Part shown: positions 1-5,954 of the stretch, one piece after another
How positions within the stretch are numbered: position 1 is the stretch's first letter
How the letters are laid out: the number at the start of each line of letters is the position of its first letter
Source: UBA4744 sp035282865
Lineage (GTDB): Bacteria > Actinomycetota > Acidimicrobiia > Spongiisociales > UBA4744
Direction: 5' to 3'
Assembly: GCA_035282865.1 (NCBI GenBank)
Contig: DATEVB010000124.1
Span: 1 to 6,996, forward strand
DNA: 6,996 nucleotides
Made by a program: the position numbers and the translations under genes
Notes under the pieces: generated by a model
Databases searched by the model: none
The model's input: the letters and a program-made list of their open reading frames with translations, nothing else
Told to the model about the DNA's origin: nothing

Positions 1-225
1 GAGCTCGAAGCCGAAGAGCTCGAACTGCTTGCCGAGGAGGCCGCCGAATCGCTGCTGGTCGACGAGGCCGCGGAGTTGAGGGAGATCCGTCGAGCCGAAC
101 TCTCCATGAACGTCGGCGCCCAGGAAGCCCGTGTCGATGAGTTCGTGTGCTCATCATGCTTCCTCGTGAAGCGGACCAGCCAGCTTGCCAACAAGCGGAA
201 ACTGATTTGCCGCGACTGCCTGTAG
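1..225 (+). CDS. DUF4193 family zinc-ribbon protein, 3' part only
   Basis: The reading frame is open from the first base of the window to a TAG at 223-225, giving the last 74 residues; the start lies upstream of the window. The visible part begins with a strongly acidic Glu/Leu/Ala-rich stretch (about residues 1-36) and ends in a compact zinc ribbon with two CxxC pairs, Cys50-Ser-Ser-Cys53 and Cys70-Arg-Asp-Cys73. The pattern EFVCSSCFLVKRTSQLA followed by ICRDC matches, from memory, the C-terminus of DUF4193, a short protein family found widely in actinobacteria and without a known function. An acidic segment plus a zinc ribbon would fit a protein that binds a partner protein or nucleic acid, but that is inference. 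The GT2 gene starts 20 nt downstream on the same strand, so the two may be co-transcribed. Confidence 0.85.
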   Translation, partial: ELEAEELELLAEEAAESLLVDEAAELREIRRAELSMNVGAQEARVDEFVCSSCFLVKRTSQLANKRKLICRDCL

Positions 226-245
226 CCCGGCGGTGAGCCCTTGCC

Positions 246-980
246 ATGCGCCCCGATGAGGTTACGGTCGTAGTCCCGACATACAACGAGATCGAAAACC
301 TCGAGCCGCTGGTGAAGGCGGTCCTCGACCACGGCTACCGGGTGCTGATCGTCGACGACGGCTCCCCAGACGGGACCGGCGCGATGGCCGACCGGCTGGC
401 CGCGGTCCATCAACTCGTCGAGGTTCTGCACCGGCCGGTCAAGGAAGGTCTTGGGCCTGCCTACGCGGTTGGCTTCGAGCACGCCCTGGCCAACCAAGCC
501 CATGTCATTTGCGAGATGGACGCAGACTTCTCGCACGATCCGGCCGACCTGTCGAGGTTGGTGGATGCGGTTGAGTCGGATAATGCCGATTTGGCGATCG
601 GGAGCCGGTATGTGCCGGGTGGGTCGACACCCGACTGGCCGTTCCCGCGACGGGCCCTGTCCAGGGGCGGAAACCTCTACGCCCGGTTCATGCTCGGTTT
701 GGGTGTCAGCGACGCCACCGCCGGCTTCCGCGCCTATCGGGCTCGATCGCTGGTGGAACTCGACGCGGCGACATGCCGCGCTTCCGGATATGGTTTCCAA
801 GTGGAGCTGGCCTGGCGGGCCACCACCCTCGGGTTACGGATCGTCGAGGTGCCGATCGTGTTTCGGGACCGGGTCTACGGTGAGTCGAAGATGAAAGGCA
901 GGATCGTCGCCGAAGCAATGTGGCTGGTGACCAAGTGGGGAATGGGCAGGGTGTTCGGTCGGAGGGGGGCCGGCCGGTGA
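246..980 (+). CDS. GT2 glycosyltransferase, polyprenol-phosphate mannose synthase type
   Basis: A 244-residue family 2 glycosyltransferase of the dolichol/polyprenol-phosphate mannosyltransferase group, which moves a sugar (usually mannose from GDP-mannose) to a lipid phosphate at the inner face of the membrane. Visible motifs are VVVPTYNEIENL at the N-terminus, VDDGSPDGTG with Asp37-Asp38, the metal-binding EMDADFSHDP with Asp92-x-Asp94, IGSRYVPGG (118-126), DATAGFRAYR (156-165), GYGFQVELAWRA with Gln185 and Glu187, and EVPIVFRDRVYGESKM (201-216). I see no transmembrane segment and no fused apolipoprotein N-acyltransferase domain, so it is the stand-alone form. ATG 246 is supported by a GGTGAG Shine-Dalgarno remnant at 232-237, 8 nt upstream, and by the usual family N-terminus. 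It ends in a GTGA overlap with the acetyltransferase gene. Ppm1-like function is likely, but sugar and lipid specificity cannot be read from the sequence. Confidence 0.9.
   Translation: MRPDEVTVVVPTYNEIENLEPLVKAVLDHGYRVLIVDDGSPDGTGAMADRLAAVHQLVEVLHRPVKEGLGPAYAVGFEHALANQAHVICEMDADFSHDPADLSRLVDAVESDNADLAIGSRYVPGGSTPDWPFPRRALSRGGNLYARFMLGLGVSDATAGFRAYRARSLVELDAATCRASGYGFQVELAWRATTLGLRIVEVPIVFRDRVYGESKMKGRIVAEAMWLVTKWGMGRVFGRRGAGR
961..969 (+). promoter_or_regulatory. Shine-Dalgarno for the GNAT gene
   Basis: GGAGGGGGG lies 7 nt before the GTG at 977, inside the last codons of the glycosyltransferase gene. It is the strongest ribosome-binding site in the window. It decides the GTG 977 start over the in-frame ATG at 920, which would overlap the upstream gene by about 60 nt. 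Confidence 0.7.
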
Positions 981-1450
981 ACGTCGCGACCCGACTTGCG
1001 ACTCCGGACGACCTCGAGGAGCTCGTTCGGCTCTACCGGCTTCTGGCCGCCGAGATGCATTCGTACCACCGGATGTGGGAGCTTGCCGATGGGCTTTCCG
1101 AGCCGGTGCCCCAGGCTCTCGCGGAGGCCCTCGAAGACCCCGACACCGTCATCTATGTCGGCACGATCGACCAGGTCATCTTCGGGTTCGTCCTGGCCCG
1201 GTCCGAAGCGCTCCTCTCCCAAGCGGGAGGCGAGCGGATAGGTTCTATCCGGTTTATCTTCACTGAGCTGGAAGCCCGTGAAGTTGGGGTGGGCGAGGCA
1301 ATGCGGGACGCCGTCCTCGAGCATCTTCGTGAGGGTGGCCACCGGATGTTCGACGCCCATGTGCTCCCCGGCCACCGGCTCGTCAAGAACTTCTTCGAAT
1401 CGGGAGGCTTCTCGGCGCGGTCCATCGTTATGCACCACCGAGATGACTGA
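977..1450 (+). CDS. GNAT-family N-acetyltransferase
   Basis: A 157-residue protein from GTG 977, which overlaps the glycosyltransferase stop codon as GTGA and follows a strong Shine-Dalgarno. The start VNVATRLATPDDLEELVRLY is typical of GNAT enzymes, which transfer an acyl group from acetyl-CoA to an amine. Residues 58-73 (VIYVGTIDQVIFGFVL) look like the central beta strands. The acetyl-CoA pyrophosphate loop is the degenerate REVGVGEAM (Arg101, Gly104, Gly106), followed by an alpha helix. NFFESGGF (138-145) is the usual C-terminal N-(A)-x-x-F-Y/F-E-x-x-G-F signature. The substrate is unknown. The strand before the loop reads IRFIFTELEA and is a little unusual. Its 3' end overlaps the Nudix gene by 8 nt, so it is probably translated from the same message as its neighbours. 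Confidence 0.82.
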   Translation: MNVATRLATPDDLEELVRLYRLLAAEMHSYHRMWELADGLSEPVPQALAEALEDPDTVIYVGTIDQVIFGFVLARSEALLSQAGGERIGSIRFIFTELEAREVGVGEAMRDAVLEHLREGGHRMFDAHVLPGHRLVKNFFESGGFSARSIVMHHRDD

Positions 1451-1886
1451 AGAGCTCCGGCGACCGACCCCGGGCGTCGGAGGAGTCGTGATCAGGAACG
1501 GCGCCCTGCTGATGGTTCGGCGGGGCCGGGGACCCAACGCAGGACTGTGGGCCATACCGGGCGGCAAGGTCGATTACGGCGAATCTATGCAACAGGCGGT
1601 CGTCCGGGAATTGCGAGAAGAGACGGGTATCGACGTCGAACTCGACGGTGTGATCTGGGTAGGGGATGCCATGGGGCCCGGCGATCCGCCCGCCTGGCAT
1701 TATACGCTCGTCGATTACCGGGCGCGGATGATTGGGGGAACTCTGGAGGCCGCAGATGACGCCGAGGAAGTTGCCTGGGTTCCTCTGGGGAAGGTCCTCG
1801 ATCTGCCGTTGACACCGACCATGCCGGACCTCCTGGCAGCGCTGCTCGACAGTCTCTCAGAAGGGAATCAGGATGACATCGGGTGA
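1443..1886 (+). CDS. Nudix hydrolase (COG1051-like)
   Basis: A 147-residue Nudix hydrolase, a Mg-dependent pyrophosphohydrolase for nucleoside diphosphate derivatives. The Nudix box is complete: Gly41, five residues, Glu47, seven residues, then Arg55-Glu56-Leu-x-Glu59-Glu60-x-Gly62-Ile63, with the catalytic REL.EE.G intact. The N-terminus RPTPGVGGVVIRNGALLMVRR is the standard first strand and hairpin of the fold. The WHYTLVDYRARMIGG stretch after the box followed by DDAEEVAWVPL resembles the ADP-ribose pyrophosphatase/YjhB group (COG1051). Substrate is not determined, and MutT-like clean-up of oxidised nucleotides is an alternative. ATG 1443 overlaps the acetyltransferase by 8 nt and has no clear Shine-Dalgarno, so translation probably depends on reinitiation. 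The frame is open further upstream to 1278, but that extension only shadows the acetyltransferase gene. Confidence 0.9.
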   Translation: MTEELRRPTPGVGGVVIRNGALLMVRRGRGPNAGLWAIPGGKVDYGESMQQAVVRELREETGIDVELDGVIWVGDAMGPGDPPAWHYTLVDYRARMIGGTLEAADDAEEVAWVPLGKVLDLPLTPTMPDLLAALLDSLSEGNQDDIG

Positions 1887-3195
1887 GATAGCCGAACTCC
1901 TCCAGACATTGATTCGCAACGCCTGCGTCAACGACGGGACACCCGGCAGCGGCCACGAGGAGCGTTCGGTGGTGACGCTGCGCGACTACCTCGGGCAACC
2001 GGGCCTCGAGTTCGAACCGCGGCCGGGGCGCACCTCCGCGCTCTGGGATCTCCCGGCGCCCGACCCGACCGCCCCCAAACTGCTGATGATGGGGCATCTT
2101 GATGTGGTGCCTGCCAATCAGGCCGGCTGGTCGCAAGACCCCTTCGGCGGCGAGATCATCGACGGGTTCATCTGGGGAAGGGGTGCGGTCGACATGCTCA
2201 ATCAGACGGCGGCTATGGCGGCAGTGTTCAAGAGGTACCTCGATGGCGTTCAGCGGCCTCCGGCAGGTGGCTTGGCGTTTCTGGCGGTTGCCGACGAAGA
2301 GGCGGGCGGAAAGTGGGGCGCCGGCTACCTGACCGAACGGCACTGGGACGACGTCGGCTGTGACTATCTGCTCACGGAGATCGCCTACCCGCCGATCCGA
2401 ACCGTTAACGGGCCTGCCTACCCCGTGAGTGTGGGGGAGAAGGGCCCATTCTGGCGGCGCCTCAGGTCCGGTGGCACACCCGGTCACGCCAGCCAACCGT
2501 ACGGAACGGAGAACGCACTGCTGCCCGTTGCCCGGGCGTTGTCCAATCTGGCGGACGCTCCGTTACCGGTTGTGATCACCCCGGAGTGGCGAACCTTCGT
2601 TGAGGGTCTGGACTTGCCAGACAGCGAGGCGGTCGCCCTCACGGATCCCGACCTGATTGATGGTGCGATCGAGGCGCTGTTTGGTGACCGACCGGGTTTC
2701 GCCCGCTATGTGCACGCCTGCACGCACCTGACCGTGGCGCCAACCGTGATGCGGGCCGGGAGCAAAACCAACACGATTCCGGACACGGCACTCGCCGAGG
2801 TCGACGTGCGCGCCCTCCCGGGCCAGGATGCCCGCACCGTCGACGAGCACCTTCGCAAGGCCATCGGAGCGGACTACGAACGCCTCGAGGTCGAACCGAT
2901 CGCCGACTTCCAGGCCACCGCCACCGCCCCGGCCGGACCGCTCTGGGCGGCGGTGGCGGGAGCCATCGAAGATCTGACCGGCTCCCGCCGCATTCTCCCC
3001 ACCATGATGCCCGCTACCACCGACGCTCGCTTTTTCAGGGCACGTGGCACCATGGCGTACGGCGTCGGTCTTTTCGACGATCGGGTGGACTTCGACGAGT
3101 TCCTCGGCATGTTCCATGGCAACGACGAGCGGGTCAGCCTGGACTCGCTGGGCCTCACCGCAGAGGTTCTCGCCCGCACGATCGCTGCTTTGTAG
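1873..3195 (+). CDS. M20-family metallopeptidase / amidohydrolase
   Basis: A 440-residue zinc-dependent M20 hydrolase (the DapE/ArgE/carboxypeptidase G2/aminoacylase group), which cuts amide or peptide bonds of small substrates in the cytoplasm. The visible metal and catalytic residues are His75-x-Asp77 in MGHLDVVP, bridging Asp107 in GRGAVDM, Glu142-Glu143 (general base and ligand) in VADEEAGG, Glu169 in LTEIAYP, and His415 in MFHGNDERV. The lid/dimer domain lies between, beginning with GEKGPFWRRLRSGG and GHASQPYG, and containing the SKTNTIPD motif. Length is normal for the family. The residues after Asp107 are LNQTA rather than the common K-G or K-N. ATG 1873 has GAAGGGA at 1860-1866 as a Shine-Dalgarno and overlaps the Nudix gene by 14 nt. 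Substrate is unknown; it is not safely DapE, and dipeptidase or N-acyl-amino-acid hydrolase roles are equally possible. Confidence 0.9.
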   Translation: MTSGEIAELLQTLIRNACVNDGTPGSGHEERSVVTLRDYLGQPGLEFEPRPGRTSALWDLPAPDPTAPKLLMMGHLDVVPANQAGWSQDPFGGEIIDGFIWGRGAVDMLNQTAAMAAVFKRYLDGVQRPPAGGLAFLAVADEEAGGKWGAGYLTERHWDDVGCDYLLTEIAYPPIRTVNGPAYPVSVGEKGPFWRRLRSGGTPGHASQPYGTENALLPVARALSNLADAPLPVVITPEWRTFVEGLDLPDSEAVALTDPDLIDGAIEALFGDRPGFARYVHACTHLTVAPTVMRAGSKTNTIPDTALAEVDVRALPGQDARTVDEHLRKAIGADYERLEVEPIADFQATATAPAGPLWAAVAGAIEDLTGSRRILPTMMPATTDARFFRARGTMAYGVGLFDDRVDFDEFLGMFHGNDERVSLDSLGLTAEVLARTIAAL

Positions 3196-3196
3196 T

Positions 3197-3228
3197 TGGT
3201 CATTCGTCAGCGAAGCAACGAATGACCA
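3197..3228. terminator. Candidate bidirectional transcription terminator hairpin
   Basis: TGGTCATTCGT (3197-3207) and ACGAATGACCA (3218-3228) are perfect reverse complements, giving an 11-bp stem with a 10-nt loop. It sits exactly at the convergent junction: it begins 1 nt after the M20 stop codon and covers the stop and last nine or so codons of the DUF1015 gene. No run of T follows on either strand (only a TTTT about 13 nt further on the plus strand), so it is not a classical intrinsic terminator. It would stop transcripts or protect 3' ends in both directions because the structure is symmetric. Confidence 0.55.
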
Positions 3229-4381
3229 GGCCGGAGCGGGGTTTTGGCACGAAGAAGGTGCTCTTTTGCGGAAACCGCAAGCCCGCCTCGGTGGCAGCGC
3301 CGATGGCTTGTTCGGAGACCGGGGCCATCAGCGCCACAGCTCCCTGCGGTTGTGTGGACCCTACCCGGAGAGCCTCGCGCGGATCGGCGAAGTAGGTGGC
3401 CTGGCTCTCGTCTACGTCGAGGAGCGGGTAAAGCAACTCGCGGGCAAGGGCCGGGCCGGCCTGTCTCCACGGTTCGGGCAACGCCTGGAGTCGATCGGGA
3501 CGAGGTGTCAGTGTGACGGCGTCGGCCCGGTGCACCCTACCCGGCACAAGCACGATGGTGCCGGGTAGGTGGGGAGGGAGCGGATCGGCCGGTTCGATCA
3601 TGAATCGATCACCCAGCCGGGACAGGTCGAACGTCACCCGGGAGAACACCCGGTGGGTCGGTCCGATGGTGAGTCCGCTGCCCCTGGTGGGCACCAGAAA
3701 CGCCATGATCCAGTCCCAGGGACCCGGTCCGGGCTGGTTCTCCTGGTACAGGAGGCCGGTGGTATACCGGTGGTGGCCATCGGCGATGGCAACCGGATGG
3801 GCGGCGACTGCCGATGAGATGGCAGCAATCGAATCCGCATCGGTGATGTCGGTCAGGCTGTGGTGGACTCCCTCGATCTCGAACGACAATCGTGGATCCC
3901 CCGGCGCTTCCAGTAGGTCGGGAAAATCGTCGGAGGGGGTGAGCCCGATGATGAGATCGAGATTTGCCCTCGTGGCGCTCAAGACCGCCAGACGATCGGC
4001 TTTGGTCTTGGGCATCGTTTCTTCGTGAGGGAGGATTCGGTCGCCGAGTGGTAGGAGCGCCAGTGCGCCGATGATCCCTTGGGCGATCTGCTCGACACCG
4101 ATTTCGTTCGTGTGACGCATCCGGTAGAGGTAGAAGCAGGGCTGCGGGTCGACACGCAGACTCCCGTCGCGCCGCCAGTCGGTGAGCAGGCGAGCTGCCT
4201 CTTGATAGGTAGGATCGTCGGGACCGGCGAGCAGCAACCTGACCATGTTGTGCTCCGAACTGTTCCGGTAGCGACGCTCGTCGGCCTCGTTGATGACATC
4301 GTAAGGGGGGCAGGTCGCAGACGGGATATTCAGGACTCGGTCGGGGTCGAAGAGGGAGCCGCGAAACGGTGCGAACAACAT
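3200..4381 (-). CDS. DUF1015 family protein
   Basis: A conserved protein of unknown function (DUF1015, COG4198), 393 residues from the ATG at 4381. Family hallmarks are the N-terminal FAPFRG.LFDPDRV, the PPYDVI motif soon after it, a middle segment FYLYRMRH, PHEETMPKTKADRL, and the most conserved motif ADGHHRY at residues 200-206 (bases 3764-3784), with His203, His204 and Arg205. The GHHR motif recalls the ParB/sulfiredoxin-type fold, and some annotations call this family ParB-like; no biochemical role is known to me. The start at 4381 fits the usual family N-terminus (M-x-x-F-x-P-F-R-G). An in-frame ATG at 4420 would add 13 residues unlike the family and run 41 nt into the HAD gene. The gene is convergent with the M20 gene (4-bp gap) and divergent from the HAD gene with overlapping start codons. 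No Shine-Dalgarno is evident. Confidence 0.88.
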   Translation of the reverse strand: MLFAPFRGSLFDPDRVLNIPSATCPPYDVINEADERRYRNSSEHNMVRLLLAGPDDPTYQEAARLLTDWRRDGSLRVDPQPCFYLYRMRHTNEIGVEQIAQGIIGALALLPLGDRILPHEETMPKTKADRLAVLSATRANLDLIIGLTPSDDFPDLLEAPGDPRLSFEIEGVHHSLTDITDADSIAAISSAVAAHPVAIADGHHRYTTGLLYQENQPGPGPWDWIMAFLVPTRGSGLTIGPTHRVFSRVTFDLSRLGDRFMIEPADPLPPHLPGTIVLVPGRVHRADAVTLTPRPDRLQALPEPWRQAGPALARELLYPLLDVDESQATYFADPREALRVGSTQPQGAVALMAPVSEQAIGAATEAGLRFPQKSTFFVPKPRSGLVIRCFADE

Positions 4382-5177
4382 GATGGAACCAGTTGTAGCG
4401 GCACGACCCGAGATCGGCAATGTTGTCTGCGATCTCGACGGGGTGGTCTACCTGTTGGGAGAACCCGTCCCGGGTGCCGGGCAGGCGCTCACCGAGCTGC
4501 ACGAAGCCGGTTACACGATTGTGTTCGTCACCAACAACTCGACGCGCTCCCCGGCGGACACTGCCGTCAGGATCGACGAGCTGACCGGATACCCCGCCCG
4601 GGATCACCAGGTCATCGGTTCAGCGCAAGCGGCGGTGACGATGCTGACGGCCAACGCCGGGCCGGTCATGGTGTTGGGAGGCAACGGGATCCGACAGGCA
4701 TTGGTGGCGGCAGGGATCCCCGAGACGGATGATCCGGGAGCAGCCGAGGCATTGATCGTTGGTCTGGATACCGGCATCTCCTACGAGCGGCTGTGCGACG
4801 CGGTGATGGCCGTGCGGAGCGGCGCCCGGTTCATTGCCACCAACACCGACCCGACCTATCCGACCCCGGATGGCCTCTGGCCGGGAGCGGGGGCGATCGT
4901 GGCCGCCATCCAGGTCGCTTCGGGTGTCGAGCCGGAGATCGCCGGCAAGCCGCACGCGGCGATACGATCATTGATTCGCGCCAGGTTGGCACCCGGACCG
5001 GTGTGGGTGGTGGGTGACCGGCCCGAGACGGATCTGGCCATGGCAAAGGCAGAAGGCTGGGCATCGGTGCTGGTGCTCTCGGGTGTGGTGCACGACGCGG
5101 ATCAGATCCCGGAGAAATACCGACCGGACCTGATCCTGCCCTCCCTCGCAGACCTACCGGTAGCCCTGCAGTCCTGA
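4380..5177 (+). CDS. HAD-IIA family phosphatase (NagD / phosphoglycolate phosphatase-like)
   Basis: A 265-residue haloacid dehalogenase superfamily phosphatase of class IIA. All four catalytic motifs are present: CDLDGVVY with nucleophile Asp18 and acid/base Asp20, FVTNNSTRS with Thr51-Asn52-Asn53, AGKPH with Lys190, and GDRPETD with Asp213 and Asp218. The cap domain lies between motifs II and III (GNGIRQAL, VGLDTGISYERL), as expected for a C2a cap. The enzyme dephosphorylates small phosphorylated metabolites in the cytoplasm; the exact substrate is unknown. In M. tuberculosis a similar gene (Rv1692) lies close upstream of tlyA, as here. The start is one of two tandem ATGs (4380, 4383); no other start codon lies in frame between them and motif I, and no Shine-Dalgarno is visible. 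The 3' end overlaps the convergent rhomboid gene by 24 bp. Confidence 0.92.
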   Translation: MMEPVVAARPEIGNVVCDLDGVVYLLGEPVPGAGQALTELHEAGYTIVFVTNNSTRSPADTAVRIDELTGYPARDHQVIGSAQAAVTMLTANAGPVMVLGGNGIRQALVAAGIPETDDPGAAEALIVGLDTGISYERLCDAVMAVRSGARFIATNTDPTYPTPDGLWPGAGAIVAAIQVASGVEPEIAGKPHAAIRSLIRARLAPGPVWVVGDRPETDLAMAKAEGWASVLVLSGVVHDADQIPEKYRPDLILPSLADLPVALQS

Positions 5178-5915
5178 TCGCCGCCCGGCCAATCTCCGTC
5201 GGTGGGCCTCCACCCGCCGCAGCAGCGGCCCACGCAGTACGAACGCGATTGCCGCCCCGAACAAGAATCCGCCGACATGGGCTTGCCAGGCTATCCCGGT
5301 TGCTCCACCGATAAGTGCAAACTGACCGGCGAACCACAGAATCAGGAAAAGGGCGGCAGGAAGCGCTACCGGTATGAAGAAGAAGATCGGAAAGACCGAA
5401 ACCACCCGAGCTCGCGGGAAGAGCACCAGGTACGCCCCCATCACCCCCGATATTGCTCCCGAGGCGCCGACCAGCGGCGTCAGCTCTCCCGGGTTGGAAA
5501 CCACGAAGGCCGCAGTGGCGGCCAACCCCGACGCCAGGTAGAGGAGCAGATACCCGCCTGAACCAAGAGCGTCTTCGACGTTGTTGCCGAAGATCCACAG
5601 GCTCCAGAGGTTTCCGAGCAGGTGAGCGAGGTTTGCATGGAGGAACATCGAGATGAAGGCGCTGGCCAGGAGGTTCTTCCGGGGAAAGAACGGTGTCCCG
5701 AGATCGCCGACGTTGCAGCCCTGCAAGTCGCCGGCGTCGAGCGGCGAGAGTGTGGTCAGTTCACAGGGAATGGCGGCGTACTCGAAGAGGAAGTCTCCGA
5801 GGAGATCCTCTTGGTCGGGTTGGACCGCAAAGAACACATAGGCGGCGGCAGCGATGATCAACCAGGTGATAACCGGCCGGGTGAGAGCAGGGTTGGCGTC
5901 GCGGATTGGGATCAA
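5154..5915 (-). CDS. Rhomboid-family intramembrane serine protease
   Basis: A 253-residue polytopic membrane protease that cleaves substrates within the bilayer. The catalytic pattern is complete: His93, His98 and Asn102 in HANLAHLLGN, nucleophile Ser152 in GASGAISG, and His213 in AWQAHVGG. The spacing of the first three (5 and 4) equals that of E. coli GlpG His145/His150/Asn154. Hydrophobic segments are seen near residues 13-31, 84-110, 121-140, 145-166, 171-198 and 214-227, with a basic cytoplasmic tail (RRVEAHRRRLAGRR). Residues 32-80 form a loop before the second segment with two cysteines (51 and 67). The start is TTG at 5915-5913, chosen because MIPIRDANP matches the usual N-terminus and no ATG or GTG lies in frame nearby upstream. 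The substrate is unknown. The gene stands antisense inside a cluster whose other members run on the plus strand. Confidence 0.92.
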   Translation of the reverse strand: MIPIRDANPALTRPVITWLIIAAAAYVFFAVQPDQEDLLGDFLFEYAAIPCELTTLSPLDAGDLQGCNVGDLGTPFFPRKNLLASAFISMFLHANLAHLLGNLWSLWIFGNNVEDALGSGGYLLLYLASGLAATAAFVVSNPGELTPLVGASGAISGVMGAYLVLFPRARVVSVFPIFFFIPVALPAALFLILWFAGQFALIGGATGIAWQAHVGGFLFGAAIAFVLRGPLLRRVEAHRRRLAGRRSGLQGYR

Positions 5916-5916
5916 A

Positions 5917-5930
5917 GACTGGTTCCAGTC
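5917..5930. promoter_or_regulatory. 14-nt palindrome upstream of the rhomboid start
   Basis: GACTGG-TT-CCAGTC is a perfect 6-nt inverted repeat with a 2-nt centre. It lies 1 nt upstream of the rhomboid TTG and 24 nt upstream of the small ORF. It could be an operator in a divergent promoter, or in the rhomboid message a small hairpin (5-bp stem, 4-nt loop) that covers the weak GGAA ribosome-binding site. Neither role is shown by the sequence alone. Confidence 0.4.
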
Positions 5931-5941
5931 GCCGGTGCGGT

Positions 5942-5947
5942 GATAAT
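5942..5947 (+). promoter_or_regulatory. Candidate -10 box for the small ORF-tlyA-nadK run
   Basis: GATAAT (5/6 to TATAAT) ends 7 nt before the ATG at 5955, the spacing expected for a leaderless transcript that starts on the A of the start codon. No convincing -35 box is visible. AGGA at 5948-5951 lies only 3 nt before the ATG, too close to be a good Shine-Dalgarno, which also favours a leaderless reading. Confidence 0.4.
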
Positions 5948-5948
5948 A
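5943..5948 (-). promoter_or_regulatory. Candidate -10 box for the rhomboid gene
   Basis: Read on the minus strand this is TATTAT (5/6 to TATAAT, and fits the actinobacterial TANNNT). It would start transcription near 5936 and leave a 5' leader of about 20 nt carrying the palindrome and a weak GGAA before the TTG. It overlaps the plus-strand -10 candidate almost completely. Confidence 0.4.
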
Positions 5949-5954
5949 GGAACT

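Noticed and set aside
875..1567. Long minus-strand open frame (230 residues) opposite the GNAT gene
   Set aside because: It has no recognisable domain, is rich in Arg/Pro/Gly/Asp as expected for antisense of GC-rich coding DNA, and lies over two well-supported genes.
1585..2496. Minus-strand open frame of 303 residues opposite Nudix and M20
   Set aside because: It has no motifs and an antisense composition; the plus-strand genes carry complete catalytic motifs here.
4382..4420. Longer DUF1015 start at ATG 4420
   Set aside because: The extra 13 residues do not resemble the family N-terminus, no Shine-Dalgarno precedes it, and it would deepen the overlap with the HAD gene.
3609..4607. Second minus-strand frame of 332 residues overlapping DUF1015
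   Set aside because: It is a shifted-frame shadow of the DUF1015 gene with Arg/Ser/Pro-rich low-complexity composition and no family match.
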